A stretch of 64,000 nt of DNA from Chryseobacterium sp. G0162 (GCF_003815715.1 NZ_CP033922.1:4636001-4700000); one strand, 5' to 3'. Shown: positions 1 to 9,351, numbered from the stretch's first letter. Notes: generated by a model from the sequence alone, not told the origin. Numbers and translations: made by a program.

Positions 1-1
1 T

Positions 2-1633
2 AATGCGCCCGACCTTTCACTGAAGATGATGATGAAGGCCATTAAAGGGGAGAATTCAGCACTTCATATTCATGAGAAACTAGTAGAATGGCACCAGCGT
101 TTTGCAGAACTTATTAAAAACGGATACAATAATCCTGATGTTTTCTATTATCAGCTGATTATAGAAAGAAATTATAATGATCTGCTAAACGTTTCTACGG
201 ATTTTTACTACCATCATGCCCTTGAAGTTATCAATTCCCATCCGGAACTGTTCTCAGGATATCATTTTGCAGGTACATTCCTATATGAAAACGAGCGCTA
301 TGCTGAAGCTATTTCTTTATTGGAAAAAGCCGTGCAATTATCATCTAACGCTACGGCTTGGAGAAGAAGAGCAGACTCAGAATATCTTTTGAACGGAATG
401 ATATTATCTGAAATTCCTGTATTTTCCGATTATCCTGCAGATATTTACAACGAAGGGGTTTTACTGAATGAGTGTATAGATGCGTTAGAGGATGAAAGTG
501 ATAAACTGAAATGGCATAAAGTGGGTCGTATCGTATATGAACAGGCCCATGAAGCATTCCGAAAGTATTTTGAAGAAGACCAATTTGAAAGTGATTATTA
601 TAATGATCTGCATACCAGAGCAATGTGCTGTAATAATTTAGCGATTAAACATTTGGTGCTGGAAGATTATCAGGCAGCTGCTGAAATAGCTTCTGAAGGG
701 CTTAAATACTCAGAATTTATGGAGCTCCATCTTGTCCTGATTGATGCTTTGCTGGATGGTGGAAAATATGAAGAAGCAGAAAAGGCACTGAATCACTATT
801 TCAGTCTTTACGGAGAATCCGATGATTATTGTTCTAATAGTTTTTACTACAGGGCAAAACAGATTAGGCTTCATGAGATGATGGGATGGAATGATGTTCA
901 GAGAGAAGCTGAAGAAGTTCTTACCTATGCTTATCAATACACCGTAGAGAATCCGGAACTTGAAGATCATCAGTACAGAGATATGGAAGCTGCTAAGAGT
1001 ATATTGGAAGGGATTTTATATCAACATTTAGAAGGAGAGAATGTAAATACCAGAAAATCATATTATGAAAAGGTCGCAGAACGTTTTCCGCTGGAAGCTA
1101 ATCCTCAGTATGCCCTGATGCAGATTTATAACGAGGAAGAAAACTATGGAAAAGTAACCTTAGCAGCGAAAAGATATCTTGAAAATAAAAAAGAATTTGT
1201 TTTAGATGCTTTTGATAAAGCGAAAACCATTTATATGATCGTTAAAAGCGATTTTCTTCAGGGGAATTATCAGGAAGCAGTATCTGTTTTCAGCCAATAT
1301 GACGATGAGTGTGAAGCAGCCATGGCTCCTGAAGAATATGTACTTTGGTTAAGTTACGGCATTAGAGCTTATGAGAAGTTGAACAATAAAGATCAAACTT
1401 TAACTCTGGCTGACAGATTCACTACCATTTATAATGCTGAAGAATGGAGTTATGATGACCTTGTAGAAAGTGTTGAGCTGGCAAAAGCTGTAGTATTATA
1501 TCAGTCCGGAAGCTTAAAAGAAGCACATGCGATTTTGGATCAGGTACGTTCGGTAGCAGATTATGATTCTGTTGCAGATGAATATAAAGCTTCATGGAAA
1601 AAACCAGGATTGTTCTCTAAATTCGGATTTTAA
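2..1633 (+). CDS. TPR-repeat protein, 5'-partial
   Basis: The reading frame is open from the left edge of the window, with no stop before the first ATG at 26, and the residues ahead of that ATG (NAPDLSLK) look like normal coding sequence. I therefore think the real start lies outside the window. The visible 540 or so residues are mostly amphipathic helical pairs of TPR type, for example the helix pairs around YHFAGTFLYENERYAEAISL and LVLIDALLDGGKYEEAEKAL. There is no signal peptide or membrane segment in the visible part, so it is probably cytosolic. The stop lies 19 bases ahead of the WG/Sel1-repeat gene on the same strand, so the two are probably co-transcribed. TPR proteins are protein-protein scaffolds, and the partner is unknown. 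Confidence 0.8.
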   Translation, partial: NAPDLSLKMMMKAIKGENSALHIHEKLVEWHQRFAELIKNGYNNPDVFYYQLIIERNYNDLLNVSTDFYYHHALEVINSHPELFSGYHFAGTFLYENERYAEAISLLEKAVQLSSNATAWRRRADSEYLLNGMILSEIPVFSDYPADIYNEGVLLNECIDALEDESDKLKWHKVGRIVYEQAHEAFRKYFEEDQFESDYYNDLHTRAMCCNNLAIKHLVLEDYQAAAEIASEGLKYSEFMELHLVLIDALLDGGKYEEAEKALNHYFSLYGESDDYCSNSFYYRAKQIRLHEMMGWNDVQREAEEVLTYAYQYTVENPELEDHQYRDMEAAKSILEGILYQHLEGENVNTRKSYYEKVAERFPLEANPQYALMQIYNEEENYGKVTLAAKRYLENKKEFVLDAFDKAKTIYMIVKSDFLQGNYQEAVSVFSQYDDECEAAMAPEEYVLWLSYGIRAYEKLNNKDQTLTLADRFTTIYNAEEWSYDDLVESVELAKAVVLYQSGSLKEAHAILDQVRSVADYDSVADEYKASWKKPGLFSKFGF

Positions 1634-1652
1634 TCACTAAAGAATAAAAAAT

Positions 1653-4115
1653 ATGGCACACCGCCTTTATGTATATAATGTGGATTCCAAAACAGGAGAC
1701 CAGTATTCACACTATTTGGGAGAATGGAATTATGTGATCCCTGATTTGCTTTTTCCTCTGTTTTCCTGCGATCCAAGGTCAAAAGGAAAATTGCTGTACT
1801 TTGATAAAATAAATGGTGTAGCAAGACTTAAATCATTCTATCAATTGTTGGGTGAACACTATCAGCTGCTTTACAAAAAGGTATATTATGAGCCTGTCAA
1901 CAAAATGTTTGAAATGTTGGATGATCTTCCTTATGATACTTTTATGATCAATGGATGGGACGTCTTCAATATGAGTGAAGAAAAGCATTCCGATCAGGCC
2001 AAAGACTGGGTACTGCAAATTAAGGAGAAGAGCAGGCTGTATGATAAAGCGATCTCTAAACAGAATCTGGAATGCCTGGAAAAAGAAATTGTAGTTAGAA
2101 GTGGCTATACATCCTTTTTAGAGATGTTGGAAACAGACTGGATTGATTATGGTCTTGGGTACTGGAATGAAGATTTGTATAAAGATATTTCGGAGTCTTT
2201 TGAAGACAATGGTCTTTGGGGATTGAAGGATAAAAAAGGAAATATCATCACTCCGGCAGTTTATGAAGAAATATTTGCCTTTACTGAAGAAGGGATTGCT
2301 GTAGTACAGAAGAATGGTAAGTACGGATACCTTAGAAATGACGGGAAAGTACTTGTTGATTGCATTTACGAAGAAGTTTATGATTCTCTTTTTATCGACC
2401 ATAAGAATTATGGAGTGATAGAAGTAGATCAGAAATCAGGATTAATTAATATTGCTAACGGAGATATTGTGATCCCCTGTGAATATGATGAGTTGGAGAT
2501 GTTAAGGCATGTCTGCCTTTTTAACGCTAAAAAAGCAGGGAAATATTGTCTCATTGATACATCCAATAAACCGGTTATTGCAGAATCTTTTGATGAGCCT
2601 TTTGAATTTAATTATTCTGGATTGCTTTATCGTAGGCTGGAAGGAATTTCCAAGAGAGCCTTTTATACCTTTGAAGGTATTTTCCTGGGAGAGCATCCCG
2701 AAGAGGTATTAAGTGAAATTGGTGAAGGGTATTATTGGGTAAAACCCAATAAATTTCAGAAAAAAACCAGCATTATAAAATCAGATGGAAGTATTCTGGA
2801 TACTGATATAGACATCCTGATGATTTTGAATGATTATTATACTTCTTTTGCCTACAAAAAAGCTAAAGAGTGGTACGTATATGATATAAAATCAGAAGAA
2901 TTCAGATTGAAAGAACATACCATTGAAAATATCCACAGAGATTGGTATACTCAGTTTATGAAGAATGTGTTCCTGATATCTGATGAAAATGGCTGGGGGT
3001 TGTATAATGCTGCTGAAGACCGTTGGCTGCTCCCTTCCTCTAAAGAATATAAGAAAATAGAATCTTGTAGAGAAGAGATTTTCCGGGTTACTACCTCAAA
3101 CGGAATGTTCTATTTTGACCAGAAAACAGAAACTCAAAGCGGTATTTACGATTATATCGGTGAAGGAATAGATTATGATAAGCAGATGCTTTGTCTTTAT
3201 AAAGGAAATGAGATGTTTATTCTTGATACCGGAAGAAAGCTGCAGCAGGTTTCTGATCATCAGCTGGGAGCTTTATATGAAAAAAGATATAACCTGCGGG
3301 GAAAAGATCAAAAGTATTTTCTTGATTTTTATAAAGGATGGACGGAAAGAAAAGGTTCCGGCTACGAGGAATATTTTGACGATGATACCCTAATGTCACA
3401 AGCCGGAGAATATACTAAGGAAGGAAAGATTAAAGAAGCTGTAAAACTTTATACAATAGGAATAAACCGAGGAAATACAGATATGATGGTGGAACTTGGA
3501 TATATTTTTGTCCATGGCGATTATCCTGAATTTTATGATTTAGAGAAAGGACTTGCGCTCTATGAAAAAGCAGCTTCAAAGGATCATCCCATTGCCTGGA
3601 ATAACCTTGGATATCATTATCAGAGTGGTGTTGGTTATCCTCAAGATATTAAAAAGGCCTTAAAGTGCTTCAAAAAATCTGCAGAACTAGGAGATGGCCT
3701 GGCGATGCAGAATCTGGGCCTTCTGTATTTTTATGGAGAGTATGTGTTACTGGATTATGATCTTGCATTAGACTACTATAAACAGGCAGAAAAGAAATTC
3801 TATTATAATGATGAGAAATTGGCTGAAATCTACTATCAGAAAGGGGATTATGCCAATCTTCAACGTTATTTAAGAAAAGATACTGAAGGGACTTATTCCG
3901 ATATTTATTACGGAATTATGTATGACGAAGGATTAGGTATGAAGGTAAGCCCTAAAAAAGCAATCAAATACTATGAAAAATCTCTGGAACATGGCTATTA
4001 TCCTACAGCATTGAGCAGGCTTTTATATTTCTATAAGGACGATCCTGCCTTTGCCAATCCTGAAAAATATCAGTATTGGAAAGCATTTGGTGAAGATAAC
4101 GAGATGGATGTATGA
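1653..4115 (+). CDS. WG-repeat and Sel1-repeat fusion protein
   Basis: This 820-residue protein has an N-terminal region of about 180 residues with no clear family. A series of WG-type beta repeats follows from about residue 187 (GLWGLKDKKGNIITP, then KYGYLRNDGKVLV). Sel1/TPR-like helical repeats fill the part from about residue 585 to the end (AWNNLGYHYQSGVGYPQDIK, AMQNLGLLYFYGEY). WG repeats and Sel1 repeats are both protein-interaction modules, so a scaffold or adaptor role is likely. There is no signal peptide. The gene follows the TPR gene by 19 bases, and the pair probably works together. The exact function is unknown. Confidence 0.85.
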   Translation: MAHRLYVYNVDSKTGDQYSHYLGEWNYVIPDLLFPLFSCDPRSKGKLLYFDKINGVARLKSFYQLLGEHYQLLYKKVYYEPVNKMFEMLDDLPYDTFMINGWDVFNMSEEKHSDQAKDWVLQIKEKSRLYDKAISKQNLECLEKEIVVRSGYTSFLEMLETDWIDYGLGYWNEDLYKDISESFEDNGLWGLKDKKGNIITPAVYEEIFAFTEEGIAVVQKNGKYGYLRNDGKVLVDCIYEEVYDSLFIDHKNYGVIEVDQKSGLINIANGDIVIPCEYDELEMLRHVCLFNAKKAGKYCLIDTSNKPVIAESFDEPFEFNYSGLLYRRLEGISKRAFYTFEGIFLGEHPEEVLSEIGEGYYWVKPNKFQKKTSIIKSDGSILDTDIDILMILNDYYTSFAYKKAKEWYVYDIKSEEFRLKEHTIENIHRDWYTQFMKNVFLISDENGWGLYNAAEDRWLLPSSKEYKKIESCREEIFRVTTSNGMFYFDQKTETQSGIYDYIGEGIDYDKQMLCLYKGNEMFILDTGRKLQQVSDHQLGALYEKRYNLRGKDQKYFLDFYKGWTERKGSGYEEYFDDDTLMSQAGEYTKEGKIKEAVKLYTIGINRGNTDMMVELGYIFVHGDYPEFYDLEKGLALYEKAASKDHPIAWNNLGYHYQSGVGYPQDIKKALKCFKKSAELGDGLAMQNLGLLYFYGEYVLLDYDLALDYYKQAEKKFYYNDEKLAEIYYQKGDYANLQRYLRKDTEGTYSDIYYGIMYDEGLGMKVSPKKAIKYYEKSLEHGYYPTALSRLLYFYKDDPAFANPEKYQYWKAFGEDNEMDV

Positions 4116-4153
4116 TAACAACTTTTTAAAATCACACCATTCCTAATAATATT

Positions 4154-4198
4154 CTATGTCTCTATGTGGTTCAATCTTTTTACCACATAGAGACATAG
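4154..4198. repeat. 17-bp perfect inverted repeat (long hairpin)
   Basis: Arms ctatgtctctatgtggt (4154-4170) and its exact complement (4182-4198) surround an 11-base loop containing five T. It sits between the convergent WG/Sel1 gene and the VOC gene. No T-run follows either arm, so it is not a classical intrinsic terminator, although its place between convergent 3' ends fits an RNA-stabilising or transcript-ending role. Confidence 0.8.
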
Positions 4199-4249
4199 GC
4201 TTATAGGCTAACGTAGAATTATTTTATTGGTGTATTCGCGGTTATTAAC

Positions 4250-4630
4250 TTAAGAATAGTTGCTCACTTCGATGAGATTTTGATCCGGATCACGGAAATA
4301 AATAGATCTTATCTTTCCTACAGCACCCGTTCTGTCTACAATGCCTTCAATAATCTCCACATTTTTCTGTTTCAATTCGGCCATCACTTCACTAATATCC
4401 GTTTGGGCAATAAAACAAAGATCTGCAGAACCACAGGTAGGAGTTTTTGCTTTAGGTTCAAATTCATGTCCTTTTTGATGAAGATTGATCTTTTGATTTC
4501 CAAAAGTGAGGGCTTTTCGGTGGTCACCAAAGGTTATCGCTTCAAACCCCATGATCTCAGTGTAAAATTCTATGGTTTTACTGATATCTGATACAGTTAA
4601 TACAATGTGGTCTATGTTCTTAATCTTCAT
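4250..4630 (-). CDS. VOC family (glyoxalase/bleomycin-resistance fold) protein
   Basis: The 126-residue protein opens with the typical VOC start (KNIDHIVLTVSDISKTIEFY) and contains the paired beta-alpha-beta-beta-beta modules of the fold. The metal-ligand positions look present: His in IDHIVLT and Glu in the final strand QNLIEVSNY. VOC proteins include glyoxalase I, dioxygenases and drug-sequestering proteins, and the sequence alone does not choose between them. It resembles the small single-domain group often annotated as glyoxalase/bleomycin resistance proteins. It stands alone, convergent to the WG/Sel1 gene. Confidence 0.85.
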   Translation of the reverse strand: MKIKNIDHIVLTVSDISKTIEFYTEIMGFEAITFGDHRKALTFGNQKINLHQKGHEFEPKAKTPTCGSADLCFIAQTDISEVMAELKQKNVEIIEGIVDRTGAVGKIRSIYFRDPDQNLIEVSNYS

Positions 4631-4782
4631 GACTTTTGTTTTGAAACACTAATACTTTACAAATATCAGGATTTGCAGGTTATCAATTAGTATTATTTTA
4701 TAGCTGGAATTGGGGATATTTGTGCTTCCTGTTCTTTTTTTAATTTTAAAATAATAGATTTACATGAATTAATGATAGGCTT

Positions 4783-4980
4783 ATGATCTACTTTTTTCTC
4801 ATTTTTATTGTTGCCATATTGGGTGGGATTTCTTATCTGATCATGCATTTCTGCAATCGATGGACCCGAAAGCACAAGTATGAAGTTCTTTTTAATACTT
4901 TGATCTTTATCGGATCATTCCTTCTCATATCATTCCTTAGCCTTTATGTTTTCATTGCAAATCTTGATCTATCCAGATAA
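4783..4980 (+). CDS. Small two-helix membrane protein, copy 1
   Basis: The 65-residue protein has two predicted membrane helices (residues about 2-22 and 38-60) joined by a basic loop with the motif HFCNRWTRKHKY. An in-frame stop just upstream fixes this ATG as the only ATG start. It is clearly related to the next gene at 5023, which shares the FCNRWT loop, the LFNTLIFIG/LLNTLIFIG segment and the LYxF end. I do not recognise the family. Function unknown. Confidence 0.65.
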   Translation: MIYFFLIFIVAILGGISYLIMHFCNRWTRKHKYEVLFNTLIFIGSFLLISFLSLYVFIANLDLSR

Positions 4981-5022
4981 TAATTAAATTTTAAATACCC
5001 ATTTTTATATAAATATCATTCT

Positions 5023-5244
5023 ATGCATTTTGATTGGATTTACCTTATTGTCATTCTGTTTTTAATCTTTGTCATTGTAATTTTTGCGGCAATTTCCCAG
5101 GTAATTGTACGTTTTTGTAACCGTTGGACTCAAAACTATAGATATAGAAAACTGTTGAATACTTTAATCTTTATAGGAGCATTTGCTCTGATATCCTGTA
5201 TTAGTCTTTATATTTTCTTTACGAATGTCTATTTAGGACGATAG
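5023..5244 (+). CDS. Small two-helix membrane protein, copy 2
   Basis: The 73-residue protein is a tandem paralogue of the preceding gene, with two membrane helices and the loop RFCNRWTQNYRYRK. The two genes are 42 bases apart and probably arose by local duplication. Its last 16 bases overlap the 3' end of the convergent membrane-protein gene at 5229. Function unknown; it could be a membrane-stress or toxin-like peptide, but nothing in the sequence proves that. Confidence 0.65.
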   Translation: MHFDWIYLIVILFLIFVIVIFAAISQVIVRFCNRWTQNYRYRKLLNTLIFIGAFALISCISLYIFFTNVYLGR

Positions 5245-5873
5245 TGGAAATTTCTTCTAAGAAAATAATAGGCAATCAGCAGATTGATGGCAAGAGCAAG
5301 CCATACATTGATGCCGTAGAATAGCTCATAATCATGCTGTTGTTCATTATAAAACAGATTCTTAATAATTCTGAAAGTGATGGCCGTTGTTGTCACGGCA
5401 TAGCTTAAAATCATAAAGTTTTTATGCCTGATAATATTGCCTTTTTTAATAGTAAGGACAGCAGCTACCGTAAAATAAGCCCAAAGAATATCCTGAATCA
5501 GAAATCCTGTAATTCCTATCAATCCGCCATTCGAAAATAATCCCAATACAAAACATGCCGGAACATTGATAATAAGAATATTATACACGTAAACTTTTCC
5601 AATGATTTTGTGTAAGTTTCTGTTTTCTCTCAGGAATTGGGCAGAAAATTGAGTCAATCCAGCTAAAAGACAAAGTGTTATTGAAAAGATATGGATATAG
5701 AAAAAAGCCATCCAATACGGATTATTGACTACTTGTTGTTTAAAGGCAAGAAATCCTATCGTTTTATCAAGAGAAGTATATTGGGAAATTGTTTTCAGCA
5801 TCAGAATACTGAAAATAAAAACAGAAAACACTGCTATAATTTTAGCAATCTTTATTCCCAATGATTTTATCAT
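5229..5873 (-). CDS. DUF2306-like multi-pass membrane protein
   Basis: The 214-residue protein has about six to seven hydrophobic segments and begins with a membrane helix (IAKIIAVFSVFIFSILML). The conserved-looking polar pieces are NLHKIIGKVYVYNI and IIRHKNFMILSYAV, where the His/Lys pairs resemble those of the DUF2306 family of predicted membrane proteins. No enzymatic role is established for that family. It is the last gene of a minus-strand run, 11 bases downstream of the DUF2750-like gene. Confidence 0.7.
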   Translation of the reverse strand: MIKSLGIKIAKIIAVFSVFIFSILMLKTISQYTSLDKTIGFLAFKQQVVNNPYWMAFFYIHIFSITLCLLAGLTQFSAQFLRENRNLHKIIGKVYVYNILIINVPACFVLGLFSNGGLIGITGFLIQDILWAYFTVAAVLTIKKGNIIRHKNFMILSYAVTTTAITFRIIKNLFYNEQQHDYELFYGINVWLALAINLLIAYYFLRRNFHYRPK

Positions 5874-5884
5874 GAATTTGTTTT

Positions 5885-6343
5885 TTAATCCTTTAATACC
5901 TCTTTTATCTGGGTTTCCATATCTTCAAGATCGTTGAATTTTCTTAAGATCACAGATTTATTTTTTTTTGTAAGCTCTTCAATAATGGCAAGCGCTAACT
6001 CTAAGGGCTCCGCTTCGTAGCCAAATAGATTGATATCAAAATTAACGCCTACAAGCAAACCATCACTATTCATTCCCAGGCACCAGTTTTCCAGGAACTC
6101 ATTAAGAGGAATGGAAGATGCTTCATAACGATTCCATTCTTTGTCTACGCAAGATTTTGCCCTTGCTACATCTGACCAGAAGCAAATAATTTGTACGGGT
6201 TCACCATCATCATATTCCAAATCGTTGGAGTAGGAGGTTGCGTATCCTTTATCATCTTTTAAACCATATACTACTTCTGTTTCAATTACTTTTTTAATGA
6301 AATCTTTATAGCGGTTCTTTAGGGTAATTTGGTCCTGAAGCAT
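5885..6343 (-). CDS. DUF2750-like protein
   Basis: The 152-residue soluble protein carries the DUF2750-type core: QIICFWSDVARAKSCVDKEW followed by LNEFLENWCLGMNSDGLLVG and a C-terminal helix beginning PLELALAIIEEL. Members of this family are small cytosolic proteins of unknown function. It lies between an unknown protein gene upstream (33 bases) and a membrane-protein gene downstream (11 bases), all on the minus strand, so they may be one transcript. Confidence 0.7.
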   Translation of the reverse strand: MLQDQITLKNRYKDFIKKVIETEVVYGLKDDKGYATSYSNDLEYDDGEPVQIICFWSDVARAKSCVDKEWNRYEASSIPLNEFLENWCLGMNSDGLLVGVNFDINLFGYEAEPLELALAIIEELTKKNKSVILRKFNDLEDMETQIKEVLKD

Positions 6344-6375
6344 ATTTATTAGTTATAAATTGATTTTTTTTTGTT

Positions 6376-6768
6376 TTACAATGAATTTTCACTGGTGTTT
6401 ATATACACGATCTCAGGATTTTCACCATCGCTATTTCGCTTTGATCTTCCGTATAAGCCTATTTCCAGATCATTAGGTGTTTCATGATCCAGCTCTGATG
6501 GATGTACATAAGTATACATGCCATATCCATGTCCGGAAACAAGCCAGCCTTCTGTAAAATTCAAATGAATAACATTGAAGTCTCCGGCAGAGCCTCCTGC
6601 AAATACAGGTCCGAATTCTTTCATTAGTTTGATTGCTTCATCACGTACATTTTCAACAGTACTAACATCATCAAAAATAATATATGTGTCGTTTTTAAAC
6701 AGAACCCAGTCCTGAAATTGAGGATTAATGGCAATTTTTACATGCTCAAGAATTGATAAGTTATTCAT
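6376..6768 (-). CDS. Hypothetical protein
   Basis: The 130-residue acidic, soluble protein has no family that I recognise. It has an N-terminal helix, an extended region containing FAGGSAGDFNVIHLNFTEGW and a short C-terminal tail. The mixed alpha/beta pattern and the conserved-looking Gly/Trp residues (EGWLVSGHGYGMYTYV) suggest a compact single domain. It starts a possible short operon with the DUF2750-like gene. Standalone acidic proteins of this type are sometimes immunity-like proteins, but no toxin gene is visible nearby. Confidence 0.6.
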   Translation of the reverse strand: MNNLSILEHVKIAINPQFQDWVLFKNDTYIIFDDVSTVENVRDEAIKLMKEFGPVFAGGSAGDFNVIHLNFTEGWLVSGHGYGMYTYVHPSELDHETPNDLEIGLYGRSKRNSDGENPEIVYINTSENSL

Positions 6769-6847
6769 GATTTAAATATAATTATTAAAAAAAATCAAAC
6801 GGTTATCAGAAATGTATATTGTGTTTTTACTTTGTGTAGAAAAAGTT

Positions 6848-7429
6848 TTACAAAATCCCCTTAATCCTCAAATGCTGCAACAGCATCATTGTCTTTGCAT
6901 CTTTAATCTCTCCGGTATCAATCATAGTAAGAGCCTCATCAAAAGATAATTCCAGCACTTCAATATTTTCTCCTTCCTCTTCAAGACCGCCACCATCATT
7001 AATCTTCATTTCGTTGGAATATTCAGCGATGAAAAAATAAAGAATTTCCGTTACGGAACCGGGAGACATATAGGCTTCAAATACCTTTTCAACTTTAGAA
7101 ATCTTGTATCCTGTTTCCTCTTCCGTTTCTCTTTTGATACAATTTTCAGGATTATCATTGTCTAAAAGCCCGGCACAGGCTTCAATAAGCATTCCGGATG
7201 CATTTCCATTAATATAAGTGGGTAACCTGAATTGCCTTGTGAGGATGATCGTATGAGAAATTTTGTTATAAAGCAAAATAACAGCTCCATTTCCACGGTC
7301 GTAAGCTTCTCTGCTTTGAGTTTCCGTAGTTCCGTCCTTTTTGCGAACCGTAAAAGTAACTTTGTTTAAAGTATACCAGTTGTCTGATAAAATATCTGTT
7401 TTTAAAATAGTAATATTAGGATTTTGCAT
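6848..7429 (-). CDS. nudK: NUDIX hydrolase, NudK (GDP-mannose pyrophosphatase) type
   Basis: The 193-residue protein matches the NudK layout: an N-terminal beta region, [10 protein letters not shown], and ACAGLLDND leading into a Nudix box ending RETEEETGY, then [20 protein letters not shown]. NudK cleaves GDP-mannose and related nucleotide sugars to a sugar phosphate and GMP with Mg2+. The catalytic Glu cluster of the box (REx2EE) is intact, but the first box residue that is usually Glu appears to be Asn (GLLDNDN). Residue spacing and length otherwise fit the family. It lies 31 bases downstream of the epimerase gene. Confidence 0.85.
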   Translation of the reverse strand: MQNPNITILKTDILSDNWYTLNKVTFTVRKKDGTTETQSREAYDRGNGAVILLYNKISHTIILTRQFRLPTYINGNASGMLIEACAGLLDNDNPENCIKRETEEETGYKISKVEKVFEAYMSPGSVTEILYFFIAEYSNEMKINDGGGLEEEGENIEVLELSFDEALTMIDTGEIKDAKTMMLLQHLRIKGIL

Positions 7430-7460
7430 AGTGTTGTTTGAATTCTTTAGATATATAAAG

Positions 7461-8369
7461 TTATTGAGTTTTTAATAAATCTCTTAAAGCATCTTTCAGA
7501 TCAGGAAACTTAAAATGAAACCCTGCATTCTGTATTTTTTGTGAAGAAGCTCTGGAACCTTCCAAAATTGCGCTTGCCAGTTCACCAAATAACATCTTCA
7601 AAACAAAAGCTGGAACATTGGGCATAAACAGAGGTTTCTTAAGAACCTCGGCAATCTTTTGGGTTAACTCAGCATTGGTAGCATGCTGAGGTGAAACAGC
7701 ATTATAGGCACCATGGAAACCTGTATTTTTTAATGCAAATTCATAAACGGAACAGATATCTTCAATATGAATCCATGGCATATATTGTTTACCGTTCCCC
7801 AAAGCAGAGCCGATGCCATATTGTATTGGAGGAAGCATTTTCTTTAAAGCTCCTTCTTTTTCAGAAAGAACAACGGCAGTCCGGATTTTTACAATTCTGT
7901 CTGCAAGGTTGTGTTCTTTAAAATGATCGGCAGCTCTTTCCCAAAGCACTACAACTTCACTAAGGAAGTCATGTCCTGGCGGATCATTTTCCGAAAATAT
8001 TTTTTCTGTAGTCTTGGTTCCGTAAAAATTGATTCCTGAAGCTGAAATAAAAGATTTAAGTTTAATTTCTTTTTTTCTTAAAGCATTTCTTAGCAATGTG
8101 GCAGAATCCACTCTGCTGGCAATCAGTTCTTTTTTTCTTTCTGCTGTCCAGCGCTTTTCTGAAATATTGGCGCCTGCGAGATGAATGATGTGGGAAACAT
8201 TTTCCAAAGCAGATTCGTCAATGGTTCCTTTTTTAAGATCCCATTCATATTCATTTGCTTGTCTTTTTTTCCGGGTAAGAAACCTTACCTCATAATCATT
8301 GCTGATTTTTTTTGCCAGTTCTTTTGCAATCAAACCGTTTGCTCCGGTAATCAAAACAATTTCTTTCAT
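7461..8369 (-). CDS. TIGR01777-type NAD(P)-dependent epimerase/SDR protein
   Basis: The protein begins [20 protein letters not shown], a Rossmann nucleotide-binding start (TGANGxI). I chose the ATG at 8369 instead of one 16 codons upstream, because the upstream one overlaps the preceding gene and precedes the fold with an unrelated tail. The family signature [12 protein letters not shown] and the catalytic-region segment [10 protein letters not shown] are present, and a C-terminal [13 protein letters not shown] helix matches the family tail. Relatives are about 300 residues (E. coli YfcH type) and their substrate is unknown. It sits between the zinc-ribbon gene and nudK on one strand. Confidence 0.85.
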   Translation of the reverse strand: MKEIVLITGANGLIAKELAKKISNDYEVRFLTRKKRQANEYEWDLKKGTIDESALENVSHIIHLAGANISEKRWTAERKKELIASRVDSATLLRNALRKKEIKLKSFISASGINFYGTKTTEKIFSENDPPGHDFLSEVVVLWERAADHFKEHNLADRIVKIRTAVVLSEKEGALKKMLPPIQYGIGSALGNGKQYMPWIHIEDICSVYEFALKNTGFHGAYNAVSPQHATNAELTQKIAEVLKKPLFMPNVPAFVLKMLFGELASAILEGSRASSQKIQNAGFHFKFPDLKDALRDLLKTQ

Positions 8370-8397
8370 AATGATATATTTTGTGGTGGGGTGTTGA

Positions 8398-8742
8398 TTA
8401 TGCTTGATTTTTAACAATCAAAACAAAGTCTTCTTCTAAAAGTTTATAGCCATAATCGTAAATAAACTTGTACTCAGAACCGTTTTTATAAACCTTTAGA
8501 TTGGTGAAATAGTCAAAATCAAAACCGAGACTTTCCAATTTGGATTTAGCAATCTTTGTTTTGCCATCTATATTGACTTCTACGAGAATACGGTAGTTTT
8601 TGCGGAGTTTATTATTGATATTCCGCATCAGATTTGTAGAATCTTTATTCTGCTTGTTGTTATAGGCATTCCGGCAGGCGTCGTTGCAGAATTTTTTATC
8701 AGACCTCCCAATGATTTTTTCGCCACATTCCAGACAATTCAT
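8398..8742 (-). CDS. Small zinc-ribbon protein
   Basis: The 114-residue protein has a clear N-terminal zinc ribbon with ligands Cys3, Cys6, Cys19 and Cys23 (MNCLECGEKI, then FCNDACRNAYNN). A charged helix and a C-terminal alpha/beta part follow (YRILVEVNIDGKTKIAKSKL). The type is common as a conserved hypothetical protein in flavobacteria, and its function is unknown; nucleic-acid or protein binding is plausible from the ribbon. It starts six bases after the HPP gene stop and ends 28 bases before the epimerase start, so these genes are probably co-transcribed. Confidence 0.75.
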   Translation of the reverse strand: MNCLECGEKIIGRSDKKFCNDACRNAYNNKQNKDSTNLMRNINNKLRKNYRILVEVNIDGKTKIAKSKLESLGFDFDYFTNLKVYKNGSEYKFIYDYGYKLLEEDFVLIVKNQA

Positions 8743-8748
8743 ACGTTT

Positions 8749-9351
8749 TTACTTTTTCATTTTGTGCCCGTGAGCATGTTTTTTTCTTAACAATCTTATA
8801 AACCTGCTGTGAGAAGGGTAGCTTCTGTTGGGCGTTATATTGTTAAAAAATAAAGCCACAAGCAACAGGATAATACACCCCGAAAGAACCGGAGAGATAA
8901 CATACCAATAGCCTAATTCCGGAATTTTTCCGGTTGAACTTACCGCAATAAGAGCTGTTGCTCCACCTGGCGGATGCAGGGTTTTTGTGTATTGCATCAA
9001 TACAATAGAAAAAGCCACAGCCAATGGAGCCGAAATCCATATAATATCCGGTACAATTTGATACACTGTAACCCCTACTAGTGCTGAAAGCACATGCCCA
9101 CCTATCAAGTTTCTAGGTTGTGCTAACGGACTTTGAATGGCTCCATAAATCAGAACACTTGAAGCCCCAAAAGAACCGATCAGAAATATGTTTTCTGTCT
9201 GTGCCAAAGAATGAGACTGTATAAAAGCAATCAGTCCAATTCCGAAAAAAGCACCTAAGAATGACCAGAAATGCTCCTTGTAATCAACCAGTGTTTCCTT
9301 ATAGATCACATATTTCGAAACTCTGAACGTTCTTTTTATCGTCTTCTTCAT
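8749..9351 (-). CDS. HPP family integral membrane protein
   Basis: The 200-residue protein has about five membrane helices and carries the hallmark HPPGGATALIAV. Members of the HPP family have been linked to nitrite transport in chloroplasts and cyanobacteria, but most bacterial members are uncharacterised. No extra C-terminal CBS pair is present, unlike in some HPP proteins. It is the first gene of the tightly packed minus-strand group HPP, zinc ribbon, epimerase, nudK. Confidence 0.85.
   Translation of the reverse strand: MKKTIKRTFRVSKYVIYKETLVDYKEHFWSFLGAFFGIGLIAFIQSHSLAQTENIFLIGSFGASSVLIYGAIQSPLAQPRNLIGGHVLSALVGVTVYQIVPDIIWISAPLAVAFSIVLMQYTKTLHPPGGATALIAVSSTGKIPELGYWYVISPVLSGCIILLLVALFFNNITPNRSYPSHSRFIRLLRKKHAHGHKMKK

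Noticed and set aside
6848..7429. NudK homologue as inactive because of Asn in the Nudix box
   Set aside because: The catalytic Glu cluster is intact; the changed position is not the main catalytic residue, so loss of activity is not supported.
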